In this document: positions 26,135 to 33,937 of the stretch, piece after piece
How the letters are laid out: every line of letters begins with the position of its first letter
Numbering within the stretch: position 1 is the stretch's first letter
Assembly (NCBI GenBank): GCA_963813495.1
Contig: CAWEZC010000004.1
Span: 186,001 to 250,000 of the forward strand
Direction of reading: 5' to 3'
DNA from: JACVRW01 sp963813495
GTDB taxonomy: Bacteria; Actinomycetota; Thermoleophilia; Solirubrobacterales; Thermoleophilaceae
Length of the DNA stretch: 64,000 bases
Made by a program: the position numbers and the translations under genes
Notes under the pieces: generated by a model
The model's input: the letters and a program-made list of their open reading frames with translations, nothing else
What the model was told of the DNA's origin: nothing
The model's database searches: none

Positions 26135-26631
26135 GGTCCCGCGTGATCGAGCTCGTCGTCAACGACGAGCCGAGGGAGTTCCTCGCTCCCCCGGGCACGA
26201 CTCTCCTGACCGCGCTGCGCGAGTCGCTCGGCCTGACCGCCGCCAAGCGTGGCTGTTCCCAGGGCACCTGCGGCACCTGCACCTGCCTGCTCGACGGCGA
26301 TGCGGTGATGTCCTGCCTCGTCCCCGTCGAGACCGTCGATGGCGCCGAGGTGCAGACCCTGGAAGGCATGGGCGGCCCCGACGGCGAGCTGGACGAGCTG
26401 CAGGCGGCCTTCCTGGAGGGCTTTGCGACGCAATGCGGCTTCTGCACGTCGGGAATGATCATGGCCGCCCGCGCGCTGCTCTCCGAGCAGCCCGACCCGA
26501 GCCGCGAGGACGTCGTCCGCGCGATCTCGGGGAACGTCTGCCGCTGCACCGGCTATGAGTCGATCATCAACGCGATCCTGGATGCGGCGGCACGGCGCCG
26601 CGCGACGGTCGCCGTAGCCCGGGAGGCCTGA
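26131..26631 (+). CDS. 2Fe-2S subunit of a molybdenum hydroxylase (CoxS/XdhC-small type)
   Basis: A 166-residue protein with both expected clusters: plant-ferredoxin-like Cys at 42, 47, 50 and 62 (GCSQGTCGTC) and the second cluster Cys at 102, 105, 137 and 139 (CGFCTSGM, CRCTGY). It carries electrons from the molybdenum site to FAD. An extra Cys52 extends the first motif. The ATG overlaps the FAD-subunit stop. Followed two bases later by the first molybdopterin-subunit gene. Confidence 0.94.
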   Translation: MRSRVIELVVNDEPREFLAPPGTTLLTALRESLGLTAAKRGCSQGTCGTCTCLLDGDAVMSCLVPVETVDGAEVQTLEGMGGPDGELDELQAAFLEGFATQCGFCTSGMIMAARALLSEQPDPSREDVVRAISGNVCRCTGYESIINAILDAAARRRATVAVAREA

Positions 26632-26633
26632 CG

Positions 26634-28019
26634 ATGACAGTGCAGACCGAGCGGATCGACCGGTCCTACTTCGGCGCCGACCACACCCGCGACGACTTCA
26701 ACGTGATCGGCACGCCGGTGCAGCGCTCGGACGCGCTCGGGCACGTGACCGGCCGAACGGAGTTCTTCGAGGACGTCAACCCGGCGGGACTCGTGCACCT
26801 GAAGATGCACCGCTCCGAGCGCGACCACGCGCTGCTCAAGGCGGTTGACTTCTCGGCCGCGCTCGACGTGCCTGGCGTGCTGCGCGTGCTCACGCACAAG
26901 GACGTGCCCGCCAACTGGTACACCATCCTCCGCCTGATCGGGGTGGAGCCGAATGACGAGCCGGTGCTCCCCGAGGACCGCGTGCTGTACCGGGGCGAGC
27001 CGATCGTCGCGGTCGTCGCGACGAGTGAGCAGGCGGCGCTGAGCGGCGCCGCGGCCGTGAGGGTCGAGTACGAGGACCTCCCGGCCGTGTTCGACGTGGA
27101 GGAAGCGCTCGCCGACGGTGCGCCTGCGATCAAGCCCCACGGCACCAACTACTTCGTCTACGAGGGCCATCACTGCCGGCGGATTCGCTTCGGCGACGTC
27201 GAGGCCGCCTTCGCGCAGGCCGACCACGTCTTCGAATGGAGCTACCAGTCGGCGCCGATCGAGCATGCACCGACAGAGACGACCGGCTGCATCGTCGTAC
27301 CCCAGCCGGACGACCGGCTGCGCATCCACTCAGACACCCAGGCGTGCTTCTTCACCCTCGACAACACCGCCCTGATCCTCGAGACGCCGTTCAACAAGCT
27401 GCGGCTGATCGGCGGCACCGTGGGCGGCGGATTCGGTGGCAAGGTCGACGTCATCGTGGAGCCGATCGCCTGCATCGCCGCTCTGGCGACCGGCAAGCCC
27501 GTGAAGTACGTCTACGGCCGTGCCGAGGAGATGCAGGTCTCCTCGCCGCGCGCGGCCGAGCGCATCTTCATCAAGGACGGCGTCATGGCGGACGGCACGA
27601 TCGTGGCCCGCAAGGTCACGCTCTACGTGGACGCCGGCGCCTACTCGCGCCACAGCCCGTACGGCACGACCAAGGCCGCTGCGCACATGCCCGGGCCGTA
27701 CCTGATTCCCAACGTGTGGGTCGACGGGCACTGCGTCTACACCAACCGCACGCCGTCGAGCGCGATGCGTGGCTTCGGCGTGACCATCGCGGACTTCGCT
27801 CTCGAATCCCAGATGGACCGCATCGCGCGTGCGCTCGACATGGATCCGCTTCAGCTGCGGCTCAAGAACGCCTACCGCGACGGCGACATGAAGGCGCACC
27901 GCAAGCTGGCCGAGGGCACGGCCCTCATCGAGGTGATCCAGCGCGGCGCGGAGCTGGTCGGTCACGACCTGCCCGACGAGTACCGCAGCCTGTCCTCCAC
28001 CGACCCTCGGGAGGCCTGA
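26634..28019 (+). CDS. Molybdopterin-binding subunit of the hydroxylase, N-terminal half protein
   Basis: A 461-residue protein equal to the first part of a CoxL/XdhA-type large subunit: the a/b hammerhead (LGHVTGRTEFFEDV), then TVGGGFGGKVDV (about 262-273, cofactor contact) and SSAMRGFG (about 375-382), the loop where CO dehydrogenase has AYxCSFR. It stops after the second helix region (EYRSLSSTDPREA). The rest of the usual 770-residue chain is made by the next gene. AMRGFG is not the form I CO motif, so CO is not the expected substrate; xanthine-, nicotinate- or other heterocycle-type oxidation is more likely. Sizes (about 50 and 36 kDa) resemble the split NdhL/NdhM pair of nicotinate dehydrogenase. 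Confidence 0.9.
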   Translation: MTVQTERIDRSYFGADHTRDDFNVIGTPVQRSDALGHVTGRTEFFEDVNPAGLVHLKMHRSERDHALLKAVDFSAALDVPGVLRVLTHKDVPANWYTILRLIGVEPNDEPVLPEDRVLYRGEPIVAVVATSEQAALSGAAAVRVEYEDLPAVFDVEEALADGAPAIKPHGTNYFVYEGHHCRRIRFGDVEAAFAQADHVFEWSYQSAPIEHAPTETTGCIVVPQPDDRLRIHSDTQACFFTLDNTALILETPFNKLRLIGGTVGGGFGGKVDVIVEPIACIAALATGKPVKYVYGRAEEMQVSSPRAAERIFIKDGVMADGTIVARKVTLYVDAGAYSRHSPYGTTKAAAHMPGPYLIPNVWVDGHCVYTNRTPSSAMRGFGVTIADFALESQMDRIARALDMDPLQLRLKNAYRDGDMKAHRKLAEGTALIEVIQRGAELVGHDLPDEYRSLSSTDPREA

Positions 28020-28020
28020 G

Positions 28021-29040
28021 ATGGCGAAGCTCCGCGGGCGCGGCTACGCCTCGGTCAACTACCCGACGGGCATGAACCTGGGCGGCGACCCGTCACAGGC
28101 GCTGATCCACTCGACCACCACCGGCACCTTCGTCGTCACGCTTTCGTCTGTGGACCTCGGGCAGGGCATCAAGACGATCGCCGCGCAGTGCGCCGCCGAG
28201 ACGCTCGGCCTGCCGTTCGAGAACGTCCTGGTCGACACGGCCGACACGGACACCGGCCCGCACTGCATGGGCACCTTTGCCAGCCGCGGCACCCACCGTG
28301 TCGGTAACGCGGTCATCATGGCCGCGCGCGAGGCACGCGAGATCATGTTGGAGGTGGCGGCCGACGAGCTCGAGGTGGATCCGGACGACCTGGAGACCGA
28401 CGGCGCCGGCTTCATCAAGCTCAAGGGCTCCGAGGAGAAGAAGATCCACATCGTCGACCTGGCGCTGGCCGCGCACTTCCAGCACGGCCGGACGATCGCG
28501 GGCCGCGGCATCTTCCTCAAGGAGAAGAACGACCCGGTGCCGGAAACCGGCGAGATGGATCCCGACTCCTGCCAGGCTCACGCATGCACGGTGGCCGAGG
28601 TCGAGGTCGACGACGAGACCGGGATCGTCGAGGTGCTGGCGATGTACAACGTGTATGAGGTCGGCCGCGCGCTGAACCCGGCCATGGCCGCGCAGCAGAT
28701 CGAGGGCGGCGCCTGGATGGGCATCTCCCATGCATTGTTCGAGACGACCGAGCCGTACTACCCGGCGCGAGAGCACGGCCCGGAGGACTTCAGCGAGTAC
28801 CTGATGCCCGGCCCCGCCGACAACGCGCGCATGGAGAGCGTCATCATCGAGCGGCCCGCCGACAACGGCCCGTTCGGGGCCAAGGGAATCGGGGAGATGA
28901 CCGCGAACGCGCCGATCCCCGCGATCGCGAACGCGATCTTCGACGCCTGCGGGGCCCGCCTCGAGGCCATGCCCTTCACGCCCGAACGCGTCCTGCGCGC
29001 CCTCGACGCCGCTCGTGCGGCGGAGAGCCCCGGCGACTAA
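28021..29040 (+). CDS. Molybdopterin-binding subunit of the hydroxylase, C-terminal half protein
   Basis: A 339-residue protein equal to the second part of the large subunit. VDLGQGIKT (44-52) is the QxG cofactor loop, and GAKGIGE (286-292) holds the catalytic Glu292. It begins one base after the stop of the previous gene, and that gene's end carries GGGAGG at proper distance from this ATG, so the split is a designed gene boundary and not a sequencing frameshift: both halves are in the same +1 relation with a clean stop and start. The two chains should assemble into one active site. Followed directly by a MoxR-like AAA protein. Confidence 0.9.
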   Translation: MAKLRGRGYASVNYPTGMNLGGDPSQALIHSTTTGTFVVTLSSVDLGQGIKTIAAQCAAETLGLPFENVLVDTADTDTGPHCMGTFASRGTHRVGNAVIMAAREAREIMLEVAADELEVDPDDLETDGAGFIKLKGSEEKKIHIVDLALAAHFQHGRTIAGRGIFLKEKNDPVPETGEMDPDSCQAHACTVAEVEVDDETGIVEVLAMYNVYEVGRALNPAMAAQQIEGGAWMGISHALFETTEPYYPAREHGPEDFSEYLMPGPADNARMESVIIERPADNGPFGAKGIGEMTANAPIPAIANAIFDACGARLEAMPFTPERVLRALDAARAAESPGD

Positions 29041-29042
29041 TC

Positions 29043-29939
29043 GTGGTTGCGAATCCCTTCGCGACGGAGCTCGGCTCGCGTTCGGTATCCGAGCTGGGGG
29101 AAAAGCTGGCCGAGCACCGCTACTACGCCGACGAGGGCCTGCTCACCGCGATCCACCTCGCGCTCGTCCTCGGCCGTCCGCTGGCGCTCGAGGGCGAGCC
29201 GGGCGTCGGCAAGACGCAGGTGGCCAAGGTGCTGGCCGAGGTGCTTGGGCGCGAGCTCATTCGGCTGCAGTGCTACGAGGGCCTCGACGCGAGCCAGGCG
29301 CTCTACGAATGGGACCATGCGAAGCAGTTGCTGCATGTGCGCGTCGCGGAGGCCGAGGGCCGCGATGTCGGCGACCTCTACGACGTGCGCTTCTTGCTGG
29401 AGCGGCCTTTGCTCCGCGCGGTTCGCGCCGCTCCCGGCGCGGTGCTGCTGATCGACGAGATAGACCGCTCGGACTCCGAGTTCGAGGCCTTCCTGCTCGA
29501 GTTCCTCTCCGACTTCCAGGTCACCGTCCCGGAGCTCGGGACGCTGCGTGCCGAGCGGCCCCCGATCATCGTCATGACCTCCAACCGGACCCGCGAGCTG
29601 CACGACGCCCTCAAGCGCCGCTGCCTGTACCACTGGATTCCCTTCCCCGATGCGGAGCGGGAGCGGCGAATCCTCCGCGCGCACGCGCCGGGGCTCGACG
29701 AGGCCGCAGCGGCGGCACTCGTGGAGGCGATCAAGCGGGTGCGGACGCAGCGGCTGATCAAGCGCCCGGGCATCGCGGAGACGATCGACTGGGCGCAGGG
29801 CGCACACACGCTGGCTCGCGAGGGCGCCCCGTGGCCGGAAGCGCTTCAGCGCTCGCTCGGTCTGCTGCTGAAGGAGCAGGAGGATCTGGAGCACGTGGCA
29901 GCGCGGCCCGAGCTCCTCGGCGCGGGGGCGGGCGTGTGA
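29043..29939 (+). CDS. MoxR-type AAA+ ATPase (CoxD-like)
   Basis: A 298-residue AAA+ ATPase: P-loop GEPGVGKTQ near 51-59, Walker B LLIDEIDRSD near 138, sensor motif TSNRTRELHDALKRRC. It closely resembles CoxD, which with CoxE matures the molybdenum-sulfur site of CO dehydrogenase; here it would serve the split hydroxylase. GTG at 29043, two bases after the previous stop. The stop overlaps the following VWA gene as GTGA. A paralogue at 57658 belongs to the CO dehydrogenase cluster. Confidence 0.92.
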   Translation: MVANPFATELGSRSVSELGEKLAEHRYYADEGLLTAIHLALVLGRPLALEGEPGVGKTQVAKVLAEVLGRELIRLQCYEGLDASQALYEWDHAKQLLHVRVAEAEGRDVGDLYDVRFLLERPLLRAVRAAPGAVLLIDEIDRSDSEFEAFLLEFLSDFQVTVPELGTLRAERPPIIVMTSNRTRELHDALKRRCLYHWIPFPDAERERRILRAHAPGLDEAAAAALVEAIKRVRTQRLIKRPGIAETIDWAQGAHTLAREGAPWPEALQRSLGLLLKEQEDLEHVAARPELLGAGAGV

Positions 29940-31096
29940 GCGTCGCGGCGCTGGCCCGCGAGCACCTGCTCGGTTTCCTGCGCGCTCTGCGAGAGGCCGG
30001 GATCGCAGCACCGGCGCCCAAGCGGGCCGACTTCCTGCTCTCGATCGCCGCCTCGCCGCCGCAGGACGTAGACGCGCTCTACTGGCGCGCGCGGATCACG
30101 CTGGTCACCGCCGCGGAGGACTTCGCGGCTTTCGACAGCGTGTTCGACGCGTTCTTTCGGGGCGGCCGGCTGCTGCTCGAAGAGTCCGCCGGCGCCTCGC
30201 CCGAGGCCGAGAGCGAGACCGCCGCTCCCAAGGGCGGCGACGAGGGAGACCTGGGCGCCCTGGAGCCACGCGAGGGGTCCGGCCTGCACGCGAGCCCGCT
30301 GGAGAGCGTGGGCACACGCCGGTTCGCGCGGACCTCGGCGGGCGAGCGCGAAGCCCTGCGGGAGATCGGCGAGACGCTGGCGGCCGCGCTGCCGGTGACC
30401 AAGGCGCGTCGCGCGGTGCGTGCGCGCCGCGGCCGGTGCCTCGACCTTCAGCGCGTGCTTCACGACGCGAACCGCACCGGCGGCGAGGTGGTGCGCCTCG
30501 CCTGGCGCCGCCGTCCGCCGCGCCCGCGCCGGGTGCTGCTCCTGATCGACGTGTCCGGGTCGCAGCGCGCGCACAGCGCCGACCTCCTGCGCTTCGCCCA
30601 CGAGGTGGTCCGCGGCACGGAGCGCGCCGAGGCGTTCACGTTCGGCACGCGCCTGACGCGCGTGACGCGCGAGCTGGACACGCCGGACGTCGACCGCGCG
30701 CTCGACGAGCTGTCGGCGATCGTGCTCGACGCCGACGGCGGCACGCGGATCGGGGCGGCGCTGCAGCAGTTCCTGGACGACAGCCGCTTGGTCGCGCTGG
30801 CGCGAGGCGCCATCATTCTCGTCATGTCCGATGGCCTCGAGCGCGGCGATCCGGCGGCCATGGCCGATTCCACGCGCCGCCTGGGGCGGCTGGGCCACCG
30901 GCTCGTGTGGTGGTCGCCGCTCGCGTGCGACCCTGCCTACCGGCCCGTCACGCGCGGCATGCACGCCGTGCTCGGGGACCTCGACGCGCTCGCCGGCGCG
31001 CGCGACCTGCCCACCCTGATGCGCGAGCTGCGCGGCCTGCCGGCCGTCGCGGCGCGTCCGCGCCGCTGCGCCCGCCGGGTCTGGGCGGCAGCATGA
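29936..31096 (+). CDS. VWA domain protein (CoxE-like)
   Basis: A 386-residue cytosolic protein. The C-terminal half is a von Willebrand A domain with MIDAS motif LIDVSGSQ, TRIGAALQQF and VMSDGLERGD. The N-terminal half is helical with an acidic linker (about 75-125). Partner of the MoxR ATPase in cofactor maturation, as CoxE is for CoxD. The GTG at 29936 overlaps the AAA gene stop by four bases; a longer in-frame reading simply continues backward through that gene and is not real. Its own stop overlaps the XdhC start as ATGA. Confidence 0.9.
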   Translation: MSVAALAREHLLGFLRALREAGIAAPAPKRADFLLSIAASPPQDVDALYWRARITLVTAAEDFAAFDSVFDAFFRGGRLLLEESAGASPEAESETAAPKGGDEGDLGALEPREGSGLHASPLESVGTRRFARTSAGEREALREIGETLAAALPVTKARRAVRARRGRCLDLQRVLHDANRTGGEVVRLAWRRRPPRPRRVLLLIDVSGSQRAHSADLLRFAHEVVRGTERAEAFTFGTRLTRVTRELDTPDVDRALDELSAIVLDADGGTRIGAALQQFLDDSRLVALARGAIILVMSDGLERGDPAAMADSTRRLGRLGHRLVWWSPLACDPAYRPVTRGMHAVLGDLDALAGARDLPTLMRELRGLPAVAARPRRCARRVWAAA

Positions 31097-32262
31097 TCCG
31101 CACTGCGCAGCAGACCGCGGCGACCGTGACCGACTGGCTGGAAGCGGGCCGGCGCGTGGCGGCGGGCACGCTCGTCGCCGTGGACGGGTCCTCCCCGCTG
31201 GACGTCGGGGCGAGCGTCTACATCGCCGAGGACGAGACGATCGAGGGCTCCGTCACCGGCGGCTGCGTGGAGAGCGCCGTGGCGCAGGAGGCCATGGCGA
31301 TCCTCGCCGAGGAAGGGCCTCCGCGCCTCGTCACCTACGGGATCTCCGACGAGCTCGCCGGCACCGTCGGCCTGATGTGCGGCGGGACCGTCCACATCTT
31401 CATCCATGAGCTGCGCGGCGATGCCCGTGCAGCCACGCTCGAGGCGCTGGCGGCGATCCGCGAGGCGCGCCCCGCGGCGCTGGCCACGCTGCTCGACGGC
31501 GAGGACGCCGGGGCGAAGCTCTACGTCGACGCCGACGGAACGACCGGCGGGCTCGGCGGCGCCGAGCTGCTCGAGCGCAACGTGGCCCAGGAGGCTCGCG
31601 GCCTGACCACGCAGGGCCGCTCGTTGATCCGCGACTACGGCGAGGAGGGTGCATCGCTGGGCCGCGGGCTGCGCGTCCACGTCGCGGCCTTCGCCGAGCC
31701 CCCGCGGATGGTGATCTTCGGGGCGATCGACTTCGCCTCGGCGCTCGCGCCGCTGGCCAAGGGCCTCGGCTACAGGGTCACGATCGCCGATCCACGGCGC
31801 GCCTTTCTCGACTCGCCGCGCTTCGCCGCCGCCGCGAAGACAGTGGCCGCGTGGCCGGACAAGGTCCTGGCCGGGATGGAGCTCGGGCCGCGCGACGCGG
31901 TCCTCGTGTTCACGCACGACCCCAAGCTCGACGTGCCCGCGGTGCAGGCGGCGCTCGGCAGCGGAGCAGGCTATATCGGAGCGCTCGGGAGCCGAAAGAC
32001 GACCGCGGACCGCAACCGGCGGCTCGCCGAGGTGGGGGTGGCGGAGGAGGACATCGCTCGCGTCCATGCGCCGTGCGGGCTGGACATCGGCTCCTCCACG
32101 GTCGAGGAGACCGCGGTGGCCATCCTCGGCGAGATCATCGCTCGGCGTACCGGGCGCGAGGGGCAGTCACTGCGGCGCAGCTCGGGGCCGATCCGGCGCG
32201 ACCACGACGAGTCCGCACGGCTGGTCGGTCCGGGCGCTCAGGCCCGCGAGCCGCTGACCTGA
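31093..32262 (+). CDS. XdhC/CoxI family protein
   Basis: A 389-residue XdhC-type factor. GSVTGGCVESAVAQEA near 60 is the family cysteine motif; a Rossmann domain starts about 210 (MVIFGAIDFASALAPL), and GYIGALGSRKTTADRNRRL is a second family signature. XdhC proteins bind molybdenum cofactor, have it sulfurated and insert it into the hydroxylase. Last gene of the operon begun by the FAH gene. Its 3' end overlaps the convergent GntR gene by 25 bases, so the two transcription units share terminal sequence. Confidence 0.92.
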   Translation: MIRTAQQTAATVTDWLEAGRRVAAGTLVAVDGSSPLDVGASVYIAEDETIEGSVTGGCVESAVAQEAMAILAEEGPPRLVTYGISDELAGTVGLMCGGTVHIFIHELRGDARAATLEALAAIREARPAALATLLDGEDAGAKLYVDADGTTGGLGGAELLERNVAQEARGLTTQGRSLIRDYGEEGASLGRGLRVHVAAFAEPPRMVIFGAIDFASALAPLAKGLGYRVTIADPRRAFLDSPRFAAAAKTVAAWPDKVLAGMELGPRDAVLVFTHDPKLDVPAVQAALGSGAGYIGALGSRKTTADRNRRLAEVGVAEEDIARVHAPCGLDIGSSTVEETAVAILGEIIARRTGREGQSLRRSSGPIRRDHDESARLVGPGAQAREPLT

Positions 32263-32966
32263 GCCGGCGCCGGCGCCAGCGCCGTGTCGCGGATGCGCTG
32301 GATATGCGCCGCCATCCCCGCCCGGGCGGCGTCAGCATCGCCCGCGGCGATCGCCTCGACGATCGCCGCATGCTCGCCGATCGTCGCGTCGAGAAGTCCG
32401 GGCAGCCGGGCGGTGTAGGCGCGACTCTCCGCCCCCAGCGCGGCGGTGGCCGCCCACAGGTGCTCGAGAAGCGGGTTTCCCGAGGCCCGGACGATGCGTT
32501 CGTGGAGCTCCGTATCGAGTTGCAGCATCGCGTCCGGGTCGTGAGCCGCGTTCTCGGCGCGTGCGGCGCAGTCGCGCAGCCCGTTCACCTCCTCCGAGGT
32601 CGCGCGCTCTGCTGCGAGCGCCGCAGCGCCGGGCTCGAGCAGCAGCCGAACCTCGAAGAGGTGCTCGAGGCCGCCGTCGGCCAGCGAGAGCACGAACTGA
32701 AGCGGCGCGAGCAGCTCCTCCACGCTGAGCGACGCGACGAACGTCCCGGCCCCGTGGCGACTCTCCAGGATGTGCATCGCCTGCAGCGAGCGGATCGCCT
32801 CCCGCACCGTGGGGCGGCTGATTCCGAGCGCCTCGCTCAGCGCGCGCTCCGACGGGAGCCGCTGACCGGGCGCCAGCCGGCCGTCGAGGATCATGTCCTT
32901 GATCGTCCGAATCGCGTCGGCGACGAAGGTGCGGCGCGCCAGCGGCTCGAAGTGCGGCTCTGTCAC
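32238..32966 (-). CDS. GntR family regulator, FadR/FCD subfamily
   Basis: A 242-residue repressor. The winged helix is at about 13-78 (DMILDGRLAPGQRLPSERAL, SRPTVREAIRSL), and the FCD ligand domain fills about 90-230 with the metal-binding His residues in ELHERIV and GEHAAIVEAI. FCD proteins sense organic acids. The GTG at 32966 lies just after the stop of the monooxygenase gene, so it is the third gene of that operon. Matching palindromes occur at 24422 and 33717, ahead of the hydroxylase operon and of its own operon; it probably represses both. Confidence 0.93.
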   Translation of the reverse strand: MTEPHFEPLARRTFVADAIRTIKDMILDGRLAPGQRLPSERALSEALGISRPTVREAIRSLQAMHILESRHGAGTFVASLSVEELLAPLQFVLSLADGGLEHLFEVRLLLEPGAAALAAERATSEEVNGLRDCAARAENAAHDPDAMLQLDTELHERIVRASGNPLLEHLWAATAALGAESRAYTARLPGLLDATIGEHAAIVEAIAAGDADAARAGMAAHIQRIRDTALAPAPAQVSGSRA

Positions 32967-32967
32967 C

Positions 32968-33258
32968 TCACTCCATGGGCTCGTAGAACTCGCGTCTCCG
33001 GTCGGCCAGCCGCGGGATCGCGTCGCCGAGCCCGTCGCGCTGAAAGTGGTCGGTCTCCGTGTGGGCGCCGTACGCCGCCTCGTCGCTGTACTGCTCGTAG
33101 ATATGGAAGACCTTCGGGTCGTTCGGGTCGCGGTGCGGGATCCACATCAGGACGCCGTCCTCCGCGAGCGTGGGTTCGCGCATGCGCGCCAGCGCGGCGG
33201 CGACCGCCTCCTCTTCGCCCTCGTTGGCGGTCCAGGTGACGCTTACGACATAGGCCAT
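32968..33258 (-). CDS. Antibiotic biosynthesis monooxygenase (ABM)-fold protein
   Basis: A 96-residue ferredoxin-like protein: MAYVVSVTWTANEGEEEAVAAAL at the start, then VLMWIPHRDPNDPKVFHIYEQYSDEAAY and HTETDHFQRDG. This is the ABM/quinol monooxygenase pattern; members oxidise quinols or anthrones without cofactor, or have unknown roles. It is the middle gene of the cupin-ABM-GntR operon, and its substrate may be a phenolic product of the hydroxylase pathway. Confidence 0.85.
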   Translation of the reverse strand: MAYVVSVTWTANEGEEEAVAAALARMREPTLAEDGVLMWIPHRDPNDPKVFHIYEQYSDEAAYGAHTETDHFQRDGLGDAIPRLADRRREFYEPME

Positions 33259-33282
33259 GCGGCGCTCTCCTTGGTCGGGGTG

Positions 33283-33687
33283 TCAGCGCTCGACGTGGGT
33301 CGACCCACCGTCGGGCCCCAGCACGAGGTCGCGAGCGCGGTCGGGGACGTGGTCGAGCGGTACCGGCGCGAGCGCCTCCATGAACGTGACGCCATGCTCG
33401 GAGTGCAGTTCGTGCTCGAGACCGCGATTGACGACCACGGTGTCGCCCGCTCGCAGCTTCCGGGTCTCATCCTCGATCGTCATGGTCACCTCGCCATCGA
33501 GGATGTACATCACCTGCTCGGTCTGCTCGTGACTGTGCCGCGGGACCTGCTTGCCGGGCTCGTACGTCACCTTGCAGAGCAACACCTGCTCGCCGCCGAC
33601 GGCGCGAAGGTGAACGCCCGGGACGAACTCGTAGGCGCCGGTCCCCTCGAAGGTCCCGAAGGGCGATGTTGTGTTGCGCGTGCTCAC
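33283..33687 (-). CDS. Cupin domain protein
   Basis: A 134-residue single-domain cupin. Motif 1 is PRHSHEQTEQVMYILDGE (His, His, Glu) and motif 2 is GLEHELHSEHG, giving a metal site. First gene of the operon with the ABM protein and the GntR regulator; the operator palindrome lies 30-44 bases upstream of its ATG. Small cupins of this kind act as isomerases, dioxygenases or ligand binders. Confidence 0.88.
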   Translation of the reverse strand: MSTRNTTSPFGTFEGTGAYEFVPGVHLRAVGGEQVLLCKVTYEPGKQVPRHSHEQTEQVMYILDGEVTMTIEDETRKLRAGDTVVVNRGLEHELHSEHGVTFMEALAPVPLDHVPDRARDLVLGPDGGSTHVER

Positions 33688-33716
33688 CTACCCGCCTCCT
33701 TGGGTGATATCGGTCA

Positions 33717-33731
33717 AGTGGCCTGGCCACT
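33717..33731. promoter_or_regulatory. Operator palindrome AGTGGCCTGGCCACT upstream of the cupin operon
   Basis: A perfect 7+1+7 palindrome that differs from the one at 24422 by one symmetrical base pair in each arm (T/A to C/G) and the centre. On the minus strand a TAGTCT -10-like hexamer lies about 14 bases upstream, so the site would overlap the transcription start. Consensus of the two: AGTGGYCnGRCCACT. Confidence 0.65.
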
Positions 33732-33937
33732 CGCTGGAGAGACTATCCAGCTCGGCGGCGTTCGGCCCGCTTGCCAGGCGCCCGCGGGGGGCCTGGTCCC
33801 CGAGCTGATGGCGGACTGTGAAACCTGGGGAGGGCAGGTGAACGCCGTTCAGGACACGCAGACGAGGGGGAGGGCGACGACCACGCGGGCTCTGGCGCTG
33901 CCCGACGAGGACGAGGCCCGACCTCGAACGACCCGGT

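Noticed and set aside
26634..29040. Possibility that the split large subunit is a sequencing frameshift
   Set aside because: The junction has a clean stop, one base, an ATG and a properly spaced GGGAGG, and both halves end and begin at a domain border.
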